64,000 nt of DNA, from assembly GCA_039707655.1 (NCBI GenBank), contig CM077671.1, positions 302,808,509 to 302,872,508 on the forward strand. Direction: 5' to 3'. A model generated the notes under the pieces. It was given only the letters and a program-made list of their open reading frames with translations, did not search any database and was not told where the DNA came from. Shown here in pieces: positions 21,794 through 32,400 of the stretch; the first letter of the stretch is position 1, and each line of letters begins with the position of its first letter. The translations under genes were made by a program, and so were the position numbers. The DNA comes from Elymus sibiricus (Eukaryota > Streptophyta > Magnoliopsida > Poales > Poaceae).

Positions 21794-22784
21794 TAACGGG
21801 GTTATTACTCCCGGGTAGGCCAAAGCTATGGGGTCCTTCCCCCGCTCGAAGAAAAAACAGTACCGCCGGCTGGTCCGCGGCCGGCTGGCGGGCCACCGGC
21901 TGCCTCAGGACCAGCTGGCGGGGAGCCGGCTGGCCCGCCACCGGCTCCCTCGGGGCCGGCTGGCGGACAGCCGGCACGTCCTTTGCCAGCTCACCTGGGG
22001 CCGGCTGCCTCCACGCCGGCTCTCCCGCTGACATTCGGACGGACCAGCTCCTGTCCCGTCTCTCTGCGCATCAGTACGGCGACAAGACGAGACCTCCGTT
22101 ACCTGCCCCGGCGTGGCCACAGTGGCCCCTGACACGCTGGCGCAGGGCCACAGTGACTGCTGACCTCGGCTGACCGCGACAGGGCTTGCAACAGTGCCGG
22201 CACGCTCCAACTACTCCATTACCTGCTCCGGCGTGGCTACAGTGCAGCCGGCCGTACCACTGACCGCGGCCGGCAGCCACAAGGCGACGCCCCGACGGGC
22301 AGCTCGTGCCGCGACGCGACCGGCACGGGACCCACCAAGCGGGCCCCGCCGGCTTCTGACGGGACCCGACAGCCGGTGGGCCCTACCAGCGACAAGACCC
22401 CACAGCCGGCGGCCCCCCAAGACCTTCTATTCATATTGTAACCCGGGGGGTTGGCCTATAAAACCCCCCGGGCCTCCCCCATGCAAGGGGGCGCCCGGTT
22501 AGACTCTTTTCATACAGCACCCATACGTAGAGAGGCAGGAAGGGCGAGCTAGCTCCTTCTTCCTCCTCTATCCATACAGCTCAAGGAGCTCCATTGTAAC
22601 CTTACCATCGTCTCAACTAGACCAAGCAGGACTAGGGGTGTTACCTCCCACGGAGGGCCCTGAACCTGGGTACATCGTGTGTCTGCCACCGCTTGTGCCT
22701 AACCCCGCTCCCGGAGCCCGTCGGCGTCCTTCGGCCCCTCTCGATAAGCCTACCCATGGCATCTGCCGTGACGAAACCACGATA
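21794..22784 (+). repeat. E3 3' LTR (991 bp)
   Basis: Starts TAACGGGG (TG changed to TA) and ends ACGATA (terminal CA changed to TA). Apart from two missing blocks it matches the 5' LTR throughout. It is followed by the TSD GGCTC. Confidence 0.93.
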
Positions 22785-22789
22785 GGCTC

Positions 22790-24059
22790 TGCATGCTATC
22801 CCTGACTGGACGCTCCCTTACTTAGCGTATTTGACTCGCGGCGAGTTACCCGAGGACGAGACCTTAGCAAGACAAATCATCAGGCGATCTAAATCCATGA
22901 CTATCATCAATGGCGAGTTACACAAGCGCAGTGTCACTGGTGTTTTCCAGCGTTGCGTTTCTCCTGAAGACGGTAAGGAGACCTTAAATGAAATTCACGC
23001 CGGCGATTGTGGTCGTCATGCCGGCTCAAAATCTTTGGTGGCTAAGGCTTTCCGGCATGGTTTCTTCTGGCTGACGGCTCATAAGGACGCAGAAAACTTG
23101 GTCATCAAGTGTGATGGATGTCAGAAGTTTGGGCGACGTGCTCACGTTCCGGCTCAGGAATTGCGGATGATACCAATTACCTGGCCGTTTGCAGTTTGGG
23201 GGCTTGATATGGTCGGGCCCTTCAAGAGATCTAAAGACAAGAAGACCCACCTTTTGGTGGCGGTGGATAAGTTTACTAAGTGGGTTGAGGCTGAGCCGGT
23301 CGGCAAGTGTGACGCGGCTACGGCAGTTCAATTTGTCAAAAAATTGATCTACCGTTTTGGTTACCCTCACAATATCATCACGGACAATGACACAAACCTA
23401 TCCAAGGGGGCTATGCAGGCGTTCTGTGAAAGCGAGCACATCCGGCTTGACGTCTCTGCTGTTGCTCATCCACAATCCAATGGTCAGGCGGAGCGTGCTA
23501 ACCAGGAGATCTTGAGAGGCATCAAGCCCCGGCTTATGGTTCCTCTACAGCGAACGCCGAGTTGTTGGGTAGAAGAGTTACCATCAGTTTTATGGAGCAT
23601 CAGAACTACTCCCAACAGGTCAACAGGCTATACGCCTTTCTTCATGGTTTATGGTCAGAAGCCGTGTTACCAAGTGATATACGTCATGACTCGCCGAGGG
23701 TGGCAGCTTACGTTGAGGCAGATAATGAGACAGCGCGTCAGGACGTGTTAGATGCTTTGGATGAAGAGCGTGATCTGGCGGCGGCTCGATTGGCGATTTA
23801 TCAGCAAGACCTGCGTCGTTATCATAGCCACAGAGTTAAGACCCGGACGTTTCAGGAAGGCGACTTGGTGTTGCGTCTGATTCAAGATCAGACGGATGCG
23901 CACAAGCTATCTCCCCCATGGGAAGGACCCTTTGTGATCAGCAGAAATCTCAACAATGGGTCATACTATCTCATTGACATACGAGACGAGTCACGCACTT
24001 CTGGGCAGGAGACCCACCAGCCGTGGAATATTGCTCATCTGCGGCCTTACTATACCTGA
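22790..24059 (+). pseudogene. E2 integrase (frameshift near 23655)
   Basis: The continuation of E2 pol after E3. The zinc-binding module (INGELHKRSVTG to CDGCQKFG) spans 22905-23130. The DDE core has Asp in WGLDMVGPF near 23200, Asp in ITDNDTN near 23378 and Glu in GQAERANQEI near 23485. One base is missing near 23655 relative to E3; the C-terminal GPF/Y-like region (SPPWEGPFVI) follows in the next frame and ends at 24059. The enzyme would insert cDNA into the genome. It has no chromodomain. Confidence 0.9.
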
Positions 24060-25171
24060 GTCATTGACTCCCACCATTGTATATATCACTTATACATATA
24101 TATAATAAAGTTGGCATCCCTGCAAGCCGGGGCCTCTGCCGTTTTCTATATCTCAGATTGAGCAAAAGTGGATACAACCATAAGGTCACTTGGGGGCTTC
24201 TAACCCGCCGGGTTCAGCTTACAAACCCTCTTGATCGGCTCTTCAGCCACCGTAAGGCCAGGTTATATACCCAAAAAGTTGACTCCGTCAACAAGGTCAT
24301 TTGGGGGCTTCTAACCCGCCTGGTTTAGCTTACACACCCTCTTGATCAGCTCTTCAGCCACCGCAAGTTTGAGTTAACCTGCCTGTATGCTGCTACTGCT
24401 CTGCTAGGTGACCCGCCGAACTCTTACCAGTCACTCTCGCTAGAGACCCTGTACTGGTCGAGGTTAAACCGGCGGCTCTTGTCACGTGAGGGCCGGCTTA
24501 CGGAAAGCGAGGATAAACTCACCCATCTGTTGCCGACTCTCCGCTATGTGGCCCGTTCGTACTCTTAAACATTTACTGTTTTGAAAGACCCTGCACTGTT
24601 TAAGGTTCAAACGACGGATTTATGTCACGTGAGAGGTAGCTTATGGGCGCTGGGGGTACTCATGTCCTGCTGCGTCTCTCTCTGGTTCGTTACGCTCTTA
24701 TCAGTTAATCTCGCCTAGAGACCTTGAGCCGCTCAAAGCAATTGACGGTCACTCTCACTAGAGACCCTGTACTGTTGAGAGTTCAAGTAGCGAATCCACC
24801 CAGAAGAACCGGCATATGAGTTTTCACAAAAAGAAAGCAAGATTATACGAGATTTAACATCTCCGGGTTGTGCTTTTTCAAGCCGCCCTGACAGCAATAC
24901 AGAGCATATTCTATCTTGTTTCTTTTGCAGGGTCTATCTCTTAAGATGAGCCGCCGTGCAATCTGACATGAGCAGAACACAAGACAAATAAGCATGCATC
25001 AAGTTGTGCAAAGATTCGTATGTGCGTGGTGGCACGGCTCAGGCAAACAAGTTTTTTCTATGCCTATTACAAATTTCATAGGGAGCCCAAAATACCACGG
25101 ACTTAAAGTTTTTGTACACTGCTAGCCTTGGCGGGTCAAGAAGCCGGGTTATCAATTTCAGAAGCAAGATT
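24060..25171 (+). other. E2 spacer with degenerate repeats
   Basis: No supported gene. An AT-rich stretch (24077-24112) follows the pol stop, then two copies of a 70-bp unit (see repeat entry) and several copies of an AGAGACCCTGTACTG-type word near 24440, 24580, 24715 and 24757. It is shared 3' untranslated sequence of pol and of the antisense gene. Confidence 0.6.
24183..24363 (+). repeat. Two 70-bp direct repeats, 111-bp period
   Basis: Copies at about 24183-24253 and 24294-24363 both contain TTGGGGGCTTCTAACCCGCC and end CTCTTCAGCCACCG. Each begins with the purine-rich GGTCA(C/T)TTGGGGGC word, which also recurs in intron 6 of the antisense gene. Confidence 0.8.
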
Positions 25172-28100
25172 TCAGCTTGATGGCGGGTCATCCTGCGCCG
25201 GGTCTTCGACCTCTTCGATCTGAAGATTGTCCACATCCCAGTTGTAGTTTGTTAAAGCTTCAAACTGAGCCTCGTCAAAGAGGGGGGACGGGTCAATTTC
25301 AGGAGCAAAGAGTTGCTTATGGCGTGCAGGTGTCAAGTCCCTGGCTTCGAAGGTTGGGCAGCGCACTGGTTTGCTGTCCACACCGTAAGCCGCCTGGTAT
25401 GTAGTCAGATCAACTTCGTCCGCCAGTGTTGATGCGAGTACTCTGGAGGCCTTCATACACTTGGCATAGTCAGCTTCTGTGAAATCTGAGCCGTCGTCTT
25501 TCTTGGACGGAAAGCCATCCATCATCTCTTCTGCAGTCAGTTCAGGGGCAAAGGCCAAAGATCGGCTTAGCGCGGCCATTGCTCCCTTCCTGGGGGCTGA
25601 TCGTTTGAGCTCTTCGATTTTCTTAGGCATAGTTGATAAGAGTTCTATCACTCCCTTCATGAATTTAGGGATGTTTTCTTCATTCAGCATTGCTTTGATG
25701 GTACAAAGGGTCCCACAGTATAGCTGTTCTGCCAAGGAATATACTGCATTTAACTTCAACAAGCTGTCTGAAGATAGTTGGCGGCTTCTTTGACCTGCAA
25801 GGAAATATTTTGGTGTTATAAGCCGCCCGCACAAGTTTTTAAACAAGGCAAGGAAATTTGCTAAGTATTCAGTGCTTACCAAAGATAGCAGACGTCATCC
25901 TAGAGATATGGCGCTTGAGGGTTTGCAGCTCATCTGACACACGCTTGAGTTGCTGGTCAGCATCGTCTGCGCGCTTGGTTAGGGCAGCTTGGGTAGACTC
26001 AGCGCTCTTTTTGAAAGCCGCAAAATCAGCTTGTACCTTCTCAAGCTCCTTAGCGGCAACCCGCCATTTTCTTCCGCCTCAGACCGGGCGGTTTGTTGCG
26101 AAGCAAGGTTTTCCTTTAAGTCGGTCAGATCAGACTCGGCTGCCTCCAAGGCTTCCTGTATTGGACAAAAAATAAAACAGTTCAGGAGGTTTAAGTCGCC
26201 AGGATAATATATTCATAGATGATTGATGAAGCTGGTATGCTACAAGTCTCAAGCAGATTGCAAGCAATATACTTGACACTTGGGGGCTAATGTCTGTGTT
26301 TTCTCTCCAAGTCTACAATGAAGTTCCGGCTCATCTTCGTAAAGTTAAGCCGGCACTTGGGGGCTACACACGGCGCTTTCCAAGTTTACATGGAAGTTCC
26401 GGCTCATCATTTTTATACTGACCCGGACTTGGGGGCTACCCTTGATCTACTCTTCAACTAAGTACCGGCTTAATATATATATATTTACCCAATACTTGGG
26501 GGCTACAAGCTAGGCAATTTGAGTTATGACAAGGATTGGAAGATCTGGTCTACTATTTGCAATATTAAACCATTTCTTGGGGGCTACATAAGGGTACAAA
26601 GAAAAAGCAAAAGCAGGAGGAGTACCTCATATTTTTTCTTCATCAGACCAACAAGTTTGAGCTCCATGTTCCGGCTTGTGGAGAGGCGGTTCAGATAACC
26701 CGCATGTAACTCATCTGCAGTTAGCTTCTCCAACACGAGGAATTCAAAATCAAGCTTCTCAGGCAAGGAAGCTTCAGCCTTGCTGGTGTGTTTTGTCAGT
26801 ACATGAGGCTCAGGAGATTGATAACCCGTCCCAGTGATGATAACGTCTGGAAGAACTGTGTCTTCGACGGCTGTTGAAGGACTGGGCGGCTTAGGATCGG
26901 CCCTTGGAGGACTTTCAGTTGCCATGTCATGATCAGCCGGCTCAGAGGGCTAATGTGTATCTTCAGGCGCATCTTTCATAATGTCAGTGGGCTCAGCATG
27001 AGTTGAAGGGGAGTCCGGCTTAGCAATCTCCGGCTCTTGGGCAGTAGGAGCAGCGGTAGACCCGCCGGTCTTCCTTCGTTTTGCTTGAGCCCTGGAAAAC
27101 AAAAAGAGTGTCACATAGAGGACAAGGATGGTAAAAAGGTATGGTGCAAATACAAAGGTACGCACTCTGGGTTGATCTTCAGAGGAGGCAGCTTGTTTGC
27201 AGTAGAGTCGCCAAATGAAGGAGGCATCTCCTAAAAGAAGGTTAAGACGATGAAAGCTGAGTAAGGTTATAATGAACGAACTAAGAAACTTGACTTAGTT
27301 AAAAGAGTACCTCAGCCGGCCGTTTCCGTGGAGCCGGAGAATTTGATAAGCCGGCCAAAAGCTCTTCAGAGCCGGCGCTCCGGGTCTGACATCGGGAGTT
27401 GTGCTGTTGCTTTTTCAAAAGAAATTGGGGTCTAAATAAGCAAGAGGATGAGAAAATGGGACTTTCCGGATGACCCGCCGTATTTTCTCTGGTGGAAAGT
27501 TTTCTGAGTCAGAGGAAATGTAGGTTACCTCAGGGGCGTCTGCATGGCTTGTTTCCGTTTCTTCCTATGAATAATTGTTGTCAATAAGTTGCATAAAGAG
27601 ACGGCCAAGGGAGTCAAGTTTTACCTCTGAGTCGTCAAGCTCGAGCAGTTCCTGAGCGGCAGTTTTCTTCTTCTGGACGCAGGTTTTACCCACCTTAGGT
27701 TTCCTCACAGGAGGGTTATACTTCTTCTTCCAGAAAGAAGAGCCGACCTGTGCATAAGCCGCCGAAAAGGTTAAAGGGAGCAAGGTAAAAGGTTAAGACA
27801 ATAATGGCCAATTTTGTGGAAAAAGATTTCTTACAGCTGGAGCTGGGTTCTTGACATAGAAAGGTTTCAGCCCAACCTTGTTGCAAACTGCTTGCTTTTC
27901 GCCAAGAAGTGTTTTGACGGAGGACTTGATGTCTTGTTCTGTCAGAGGGGTGGTATTGAAGCAGAGAGTATCGTTGGGCTCACCCGTGAATTGGTGCATG
28001 AGTCGGTCACGCCGGCTCAGTGGCAAGAACTTCTAGCTAACCCAGGAGCGGGTTAAGTCGACGCCAGTTAAGCCGTTGGCCATTAAGGCCCTGATCTTCG

Positions 28101-28677
28101 CAAAAGCTGGAGCATATTTCACTCACTCTGCGGCGGACATCCGGTCTGGGAGATCTCCAGTGTTGCAAAGCCGGGTAGGACGATAACCCGGCAGCGGATT
28201 TTCTTCTTTGGGAGAAGTGTCCTTGCAGTAAAACCAAGTCTTGTTCCAATCCTTGGGGTGACTTGGCAAGATAGCTGCTGGATAAGGCAAATCTCTCCGT
28301 CTCTGGATAGAGATTCCGCCAGGCTCCAAACTTGGTCCAGCCGCCACTTCAGTTTGGCGGTTGACGTAGTAATAATCACGGAAGAGGTCAACAGACGGCT
28401 CTTCTTGCAGGTAAACTTCACATAAGACTTGAAACTGACATATATTGGTGACAGAGTTTGGGCCTATGTCTTGAGGGTGAAGTTTGAAAAAGTGAAGGAG
28501 GTGATCAGTGAATATGACAACTTCTCCTTCCTTGGGAGTAGGTCTTATCTCTGACCCGGGAACCCGCCAATGTATAACTTCCTGAGCCGGCAGGATACCC
28601 GATTCTACAAAGTCGAGTAGAAGTTGCTCGGTGACTCTGGAGCGGACCCAATCGCAGGATGAGGGAGCTCTCGACAT
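25172..28677 (-). pseudogene. E2 antisense gene: Transposase_28-type coiled-coil protein, eight exons
   Basis: Minus-strand exons: 28677-27835, 27747-27625, 27564-27529, 27403-27311, 27230-27166, 27091-26626, 26155-25880 and 25794-25172. Introns are GT-AG and phases agree at each junction except for a one-base net change inside exon 7. In-frame stops: TGA near 28123, TAG at 28033-28035 and TAG at 26950-26952. The N-terminus (residues 1-250) is the same domain as in E3 (GEVVIFTDH, LHPQDIGPNSVTNICQF) but lacks about ten residues around the GFG motif. A basic segment (KKKYNPPVRKPKVGK) and a coiled coil (exons 6-7) follow, then an acidic tail. About 840 codons. It is a decayed homologue of the E3 antisense gene. 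Confidence 0.82.
26279..26587 (+). repeat. Five PPT-like CTTGGGGGCTAC repeats inside intron 6 of the E2 antisense gene
   Basis: Copies at about 26279, 26357, 26428, 26495 and 26576, spaced 67-81 bp. Neighbouring sequence is partly repeated too (AAGTTCCGGCTCATC twice). The first copy continues AATGT, resembling the real tract-LTR junction at 29607-29622. Confidence 0.8.
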
Positions 28678-29619
28678 AATGGCGGATCAAACTGCGAGAA
28701 GGCGCAGAATATGGCGGGTTAGAAAAATATTAACTAGTCAGGGCAGCTGTGGTCAACATAGTGGTGAGGTGTTAAGCCGCCGAAGTGATTTTATCAGAGA
28801 GCCGCCAATGCAATGGCGGGTTAGATGGACAAGGCGATGTTGGAAAATACAGTTAAGTGCAGATAAATAGGTTTCTCATATTGCTTCTATAGCTGCAAGA
28901 TCTACGGGCGAAGGTAAAATGAAATATATTCAAAAACCTAAAAAGACAGAGGAAGAACAGGCGGACAGCGCGCAGTGGAGATTAGTATGTAGATCTAAAG
29001 TAAGCGGGCATTGACAATAAAAGGATGGCCACAACGGATAAGCAGCAGTACAAGATTCAAGCAGATGCTTGGGGGGGTTTGCACTACGAAGAACACCTTG
29101 ATGACCAACAGGGAAAAACGATGAGCTCGGGGGACCCTAATGGAGATTACTCAAGATTTAATGAGAGCTGAGAAGGGTACCTCGTGGATGCGGACGGGCT
29201 GGCGGAGTTCTGGTCCGAGTCAGGTCGATGCAGCGGCCGGTGTTGGGGACGACGGCGAAGTCTGGTTAGGTGTGGTGGAGCTCCGGAGGTGCGGCTGTTG
29301 GAAGGAGGAAGAAGAAGACGTGGTGGCGGAGAAGGAAAAAGGGGGCCCCTTCATATCCCTATTTAAGAGGTGGGATGGCAAACATTGTGCGCAAAAATTG
29401 AGGAAGCACAGTGATGATTGACCGAAGAGGGCGCCTCAATTTTCGGGCTGACCCTTCAATGAGAGGATCCGTTGCAGACGTCACAGAATCTTTTTAGCAT
29501 ATTCGGCGTGACGTCACGGCGGGTTATGAGTTTTATTTTTCAAGTGATAAAATGTAAGACGCGCCGCCGAATAAGTTTGAAGATTGACATGAGCAGGCTC
29601 AAATCAATCTGGGGCCTAA
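28678..29619 (-). promoter_or_regulatory. E2 antisense gene upstream region, candidate leader exon, and E2 polypurine tract
   Basis: On the minus strand a weak TTAAATA box (29360-29366) precedes a CT-rich, Ser/Pro-coding-like leader (about 29355-29181) that ends CACGAG|GTACCC, a plausible 5' splice site to the coding exon at 28677. No other gene is seen. At about 29605-29619 the plus strand reads CAATCTGGGGCCTAA directly before the 3' LTR, the presumed polypurine tract. Confidence 0.45.
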
Positions 29620-30160
29620 TGTTGGGGATATAACCCCATGGTGAGACCGGCCCAGGAGGGGCCGGGTCATACCTGACGGCTCGTAGCCAAGACCTATAAG
29701 GTGGACCGGAAGATGAAGGCCAGGCCGCATGGCAGCTTACCTGACGGGCCAAGATGAAGGCCCAGAGACAGAAGATGGTGTGAAGACCCGGGCGGTTAAG
29801 CCGCTCGGAGACGGCTTGCCCAAGACGGCAAGGCGGCTTAGAGACAAGATCAACTACGATGTATGAGTCGGTTTAGGACTCGTGTAACCCAGAGCCTCGA
29901 CCTCCTATATAAAGGTGAGACTCTGGGGCGGTTTAGACAAGAAACCAATCGATCGAGAACGAGGTCAAGCGAATCCGCTCCCTTGTAATCGATACTCCAA
30001 TCAATACAGCACAAGCAGGACGTAGGCTTTTACCTCTTCTTGAGGGGCCGGACCTGGGTAAACTCGTATCTCTCGTCTCGACCAACCCCTTTGAGTCCAC
30101 CGTCTTAGCGATGGCCTCGAACCTAAGTCTTCGGACATCTGCCGTGACAAAACCACGACA
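29620..30160 (+). repeat. E2 3' LTR (541 bp)
   Basis: Same length as the 5' LTR, with about 19 mismatches. TATATAAA near 29905-29912. Followed by ATTAC, the TSD. Confidence 0.95.
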
Positions 30161-30598
30161 ATTACCCTAAATCTGGTGTGTTGATCAATATGGAGCAGCA
30201 TGTTGATAGAATAACCTCTGATCATCTTCTCATCTCCAGACTTAGGCATCAAAGTATACCTCAAGATGGTGTTGGTGGTGCGTAGTCCAGCCTGAAGAAA
30301 ATAGATGGATCCAAGCTTGTGTGATTGCATATTTGTAGCAGGGATCTCATTGTACATATTGGCCATGGAGTTGTGGTTTTCCTTGGACTTAGAGTACACA
30401 TCCAAGTCTCCTTGCACATGTGGGGCTCCTAAGATGGTATCCCACTCATCAACAGTGGATTCATATCTGGTGCCTTCAGTCATCCATACAATCCTACCAT
30501 CTCCATAGAAATGTGTAGTGGAGTAGAATTGCATGATCATCTTGTCATTCCAGGCAGTGATCTCTTTCCCAACAAACTCATCAATGCCAATGCAGTGG
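30161..30598 (-). pseudogene. Element H protein 2, middle fragment
   Basis: Open on the minus strand across the whole piece between E4 and E2, in frame with 39991-40945 and with 3094-3405 when one copy of each TSD is discounted. It encodes a mixed alpha/beta-like stretch with conserved-looking segments (HFYGDGRIVWMTEGTRY, DEWDTILGAPH, KLGSIYFLQAGLR). I recognise it as a protein type repeated across Triticeae intergenic DNA but not as a named domain. No catalytic motif is evident. Confidence 0.65.
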
Positions 30599-32382
30599 TG
30601 TTGGGGAACGTTGCATGGGAAACAAAAAATTTCCTACGCACATGCAAGATCTATCCATGGTGATGAGCATCTATGAGGGGGAGAGTGGATCTACATACCC
30701 TTGTAGATCGCTAAGCAGGAAGCGTTAAGAAACGCGGTTGATGTAGTCGAACGTCTTCGCGATCCAAATCGCAAGCCGTCCTGTGATCCAATCACGATCC
30801 ATCCCGATCTAGCGCCGAACGGACGACACCTCCGCGTTCAGCACACATACAACTCAATGACATCTCCGCCTCCTAGATCTAGCGAGCGAGGGAGGAGTAT
30901 TAGATGAGTTCTCCGACAACACAACGGTGTGGTGGCGGTGGTGGTGGTGCCATCCCGGCAGGGCTACGCCTAGCGCTACCGAAACCACAAACGGAGGAGA
31001 AAATGATCTAGGGAGAGAGAGGGGCGCCAAGGGCTTCGTGTGTGCTCTTGGGCTCCCCCTCCCCTCTATATATAGGTGGAGGGGCATGGAGATCAGCCCC
31101 TCCAAGCCCTAGGGCGCAGCCAAGGAGGATGGGTTGGACTCCTAGTCCAATTCCCTCCCTTTCCATAAACAGGTGGACTTTCCATCTCTCCCAAGCCACA
31201 TGGGACTTGAGGGACTTGTGCGCCTGGCCCAATAAGGCCAGGGCGCTTCCCCTCAGCCCATGAAAACCCTTGGGACGTGGTGGAACCCTTGGTGGACTTC
31301 CGGACTCCTCCGGAAGTTTTCGGAACCTTCTAGAAGCTTCCCGGTACAATACCGGAAAAACCCGAAACTTTTCCGGTAGCCAAAATATGACTTCCCATAT
31401 ATAAATCTTTACCTCCGGACCATTCTGGAACTCCTCGTGACTTCCGGGATATCATCCGGGACTCCGAACAACCTTCGGTCACCAACATACATAACTCAAC
31501 AATACAAAATCGTCACCGAACGTTAAGTGTGCAGACCCTGCGGGTTCGAGAACTATGTAGACATGACCGAGACAACTCTACAGTCAGTAACCAATAGCGG
31601 GACCTGGATGCCCATATTGGTTCCTACATATTCTACGAAGATCTTTATCGGTCGAACATCGATGTCAAGGATTCAAACAACCCCGTATGCAATTCCCTTT
31701 GTCCATCGGTATGTTACTTGCCCGAGATTCGATCGTTGGTATCTCTATACCTAGTTCAATCTCATTACCGGCAAGTCTCTTTACTCGTCCCGTAACACAA
31801 GATTCCGTGACTAACTCCTTAGTCACATTGCTTGCAAGCTTCTTGTGATGCCGTGTTACCGAGTGGACCCAAAGACACCTCTCCATCATACGGAGTGACA
31901 AATCCCAGTCTCGATCCATGCCAACCCAACAGACACCCTCGTAGATACCTATAGAGCACCTTTATAGTCACCCAGTTACGTTGTGATGTTTGATACACAC
32001 AAGGTACTCCTCCGGTGTCAGTGAGTTGCATGATCTCATGGTCATAGGAACATATACTTGACATGCAGAAAACAATAGCAATAAACCGACACGATCATAT
32101 GCTACGTTCATAGTTTGGGTCTTGTCCATCACATCATTCTCCTAATGATGTGATCTCGTTATCAAATGAAAACTCATGTCTATGGCCAGGAAACCTTGAC
32201 CATCTTTGATTAATGAGCTAGTCTATTAGAGGCTCACTAGGGACACAGTGTTGTCTATATACCCATACATGTATCTGAGTTTCTGATCAATACAATTCTA
32301 GCATGGATAATAAACGATTATCATGAACAAGGAAATATGATAATAACCATTTTATTATTGCCTCTAGGGCATATTTCCAACA
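30599..32382 (-). repeat. E4 3' LTR (1,784 bp)
   Basis: Full-length Angela-type LTR; TATATATA near 31067-31074 on both strands. It is flanked on the internal side by the minus-strand tract AGTGCAAGTGGGAGAC, the usual Angela/BARE polypurine tract. Confidence 0.93.
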
Positions 32383-32400
32383 GTCTCCCACTTGCACTAG
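32383..32400 (-). other. E4 polypurine tract
   Basis: Minus strand AGTGCAAGTGGGAGAC abutting the LTR, matching the tract known for Angela/BARE elements. Confidence 0.8.

Larger units (their letters stand above)
9192..22784 (+). mobile_element. E3: Tat-lineage Gypsy retrotransposon with antisense gene, nested in E2 pol
   Basis: LTRs 9192-10231 (1,040 bp) and 21794-22784 (991 bp), TSD GGCTC at 9187-9191 and 22785-22789. The reading frame of E2 pol is contiguous across the insertion when one TSD copy is discounted. The internal order mirrors E2: primer-binding site, gag, protease, RT, RNase H, archaeal-type RNase H, Pro/Ala-rich linker, integrase, spacer, antisense six-exon gene, PPT, 3' LTR. 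GC content is far higher than in its neighbours, with the word GCCGGCT recurring throughout. Confidence 0.95.
3406..30160 (+). mobile_element. E2: Tat-lineage Gypsy retrotransposon with antisense gene, carrying nested E3
   Basis: Two 541-bp LTRs (3406-3946, 29620-30160) start TGTTGGGGAT and end in ACA, and are flanked by a perfect 5-bp duplication ATTAC at 3401-3405 and 30161-30165. The internal order is primer-binding site, a short 5' ORF, gag, protease, reverse transcriptase, RNase H, a second (archaeal-type) RNase H, [E3 insertion 9192-22784], integrase, spacer, antisense spliced gene, 3' LTR. The second RNase H and the antisense gene place it in the plant Tat lineage. Without E3 it is about 13.2 kb. 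Several in-frame stops make it non-autonomous now. Confidence 0.95.

Noticed and set aside
26279..26587. Regularly spaced short repeats resembling a CRISPR array
   Set aside because: Repeat is only 12 bp, spacing is irregular, the setting is a plant retroelement intron, and there are no cas genes.
28036..28130. An intron in exon 1 of the E2 antisense gene, suggested by GAGTGAGTG at 28123
   Set aside because: The frame is the same on both sides and the intervening sequence codes a segment aligning with E3, so a TGA inside one exon is simpler.
30161..30598. A host cellular gene fragment
   Set aside because: Frame continuity with 39991-40945 and 3094-3405, and similarity to widely repeated Triticeae proteins, point to element H rather than a single-copy gene.
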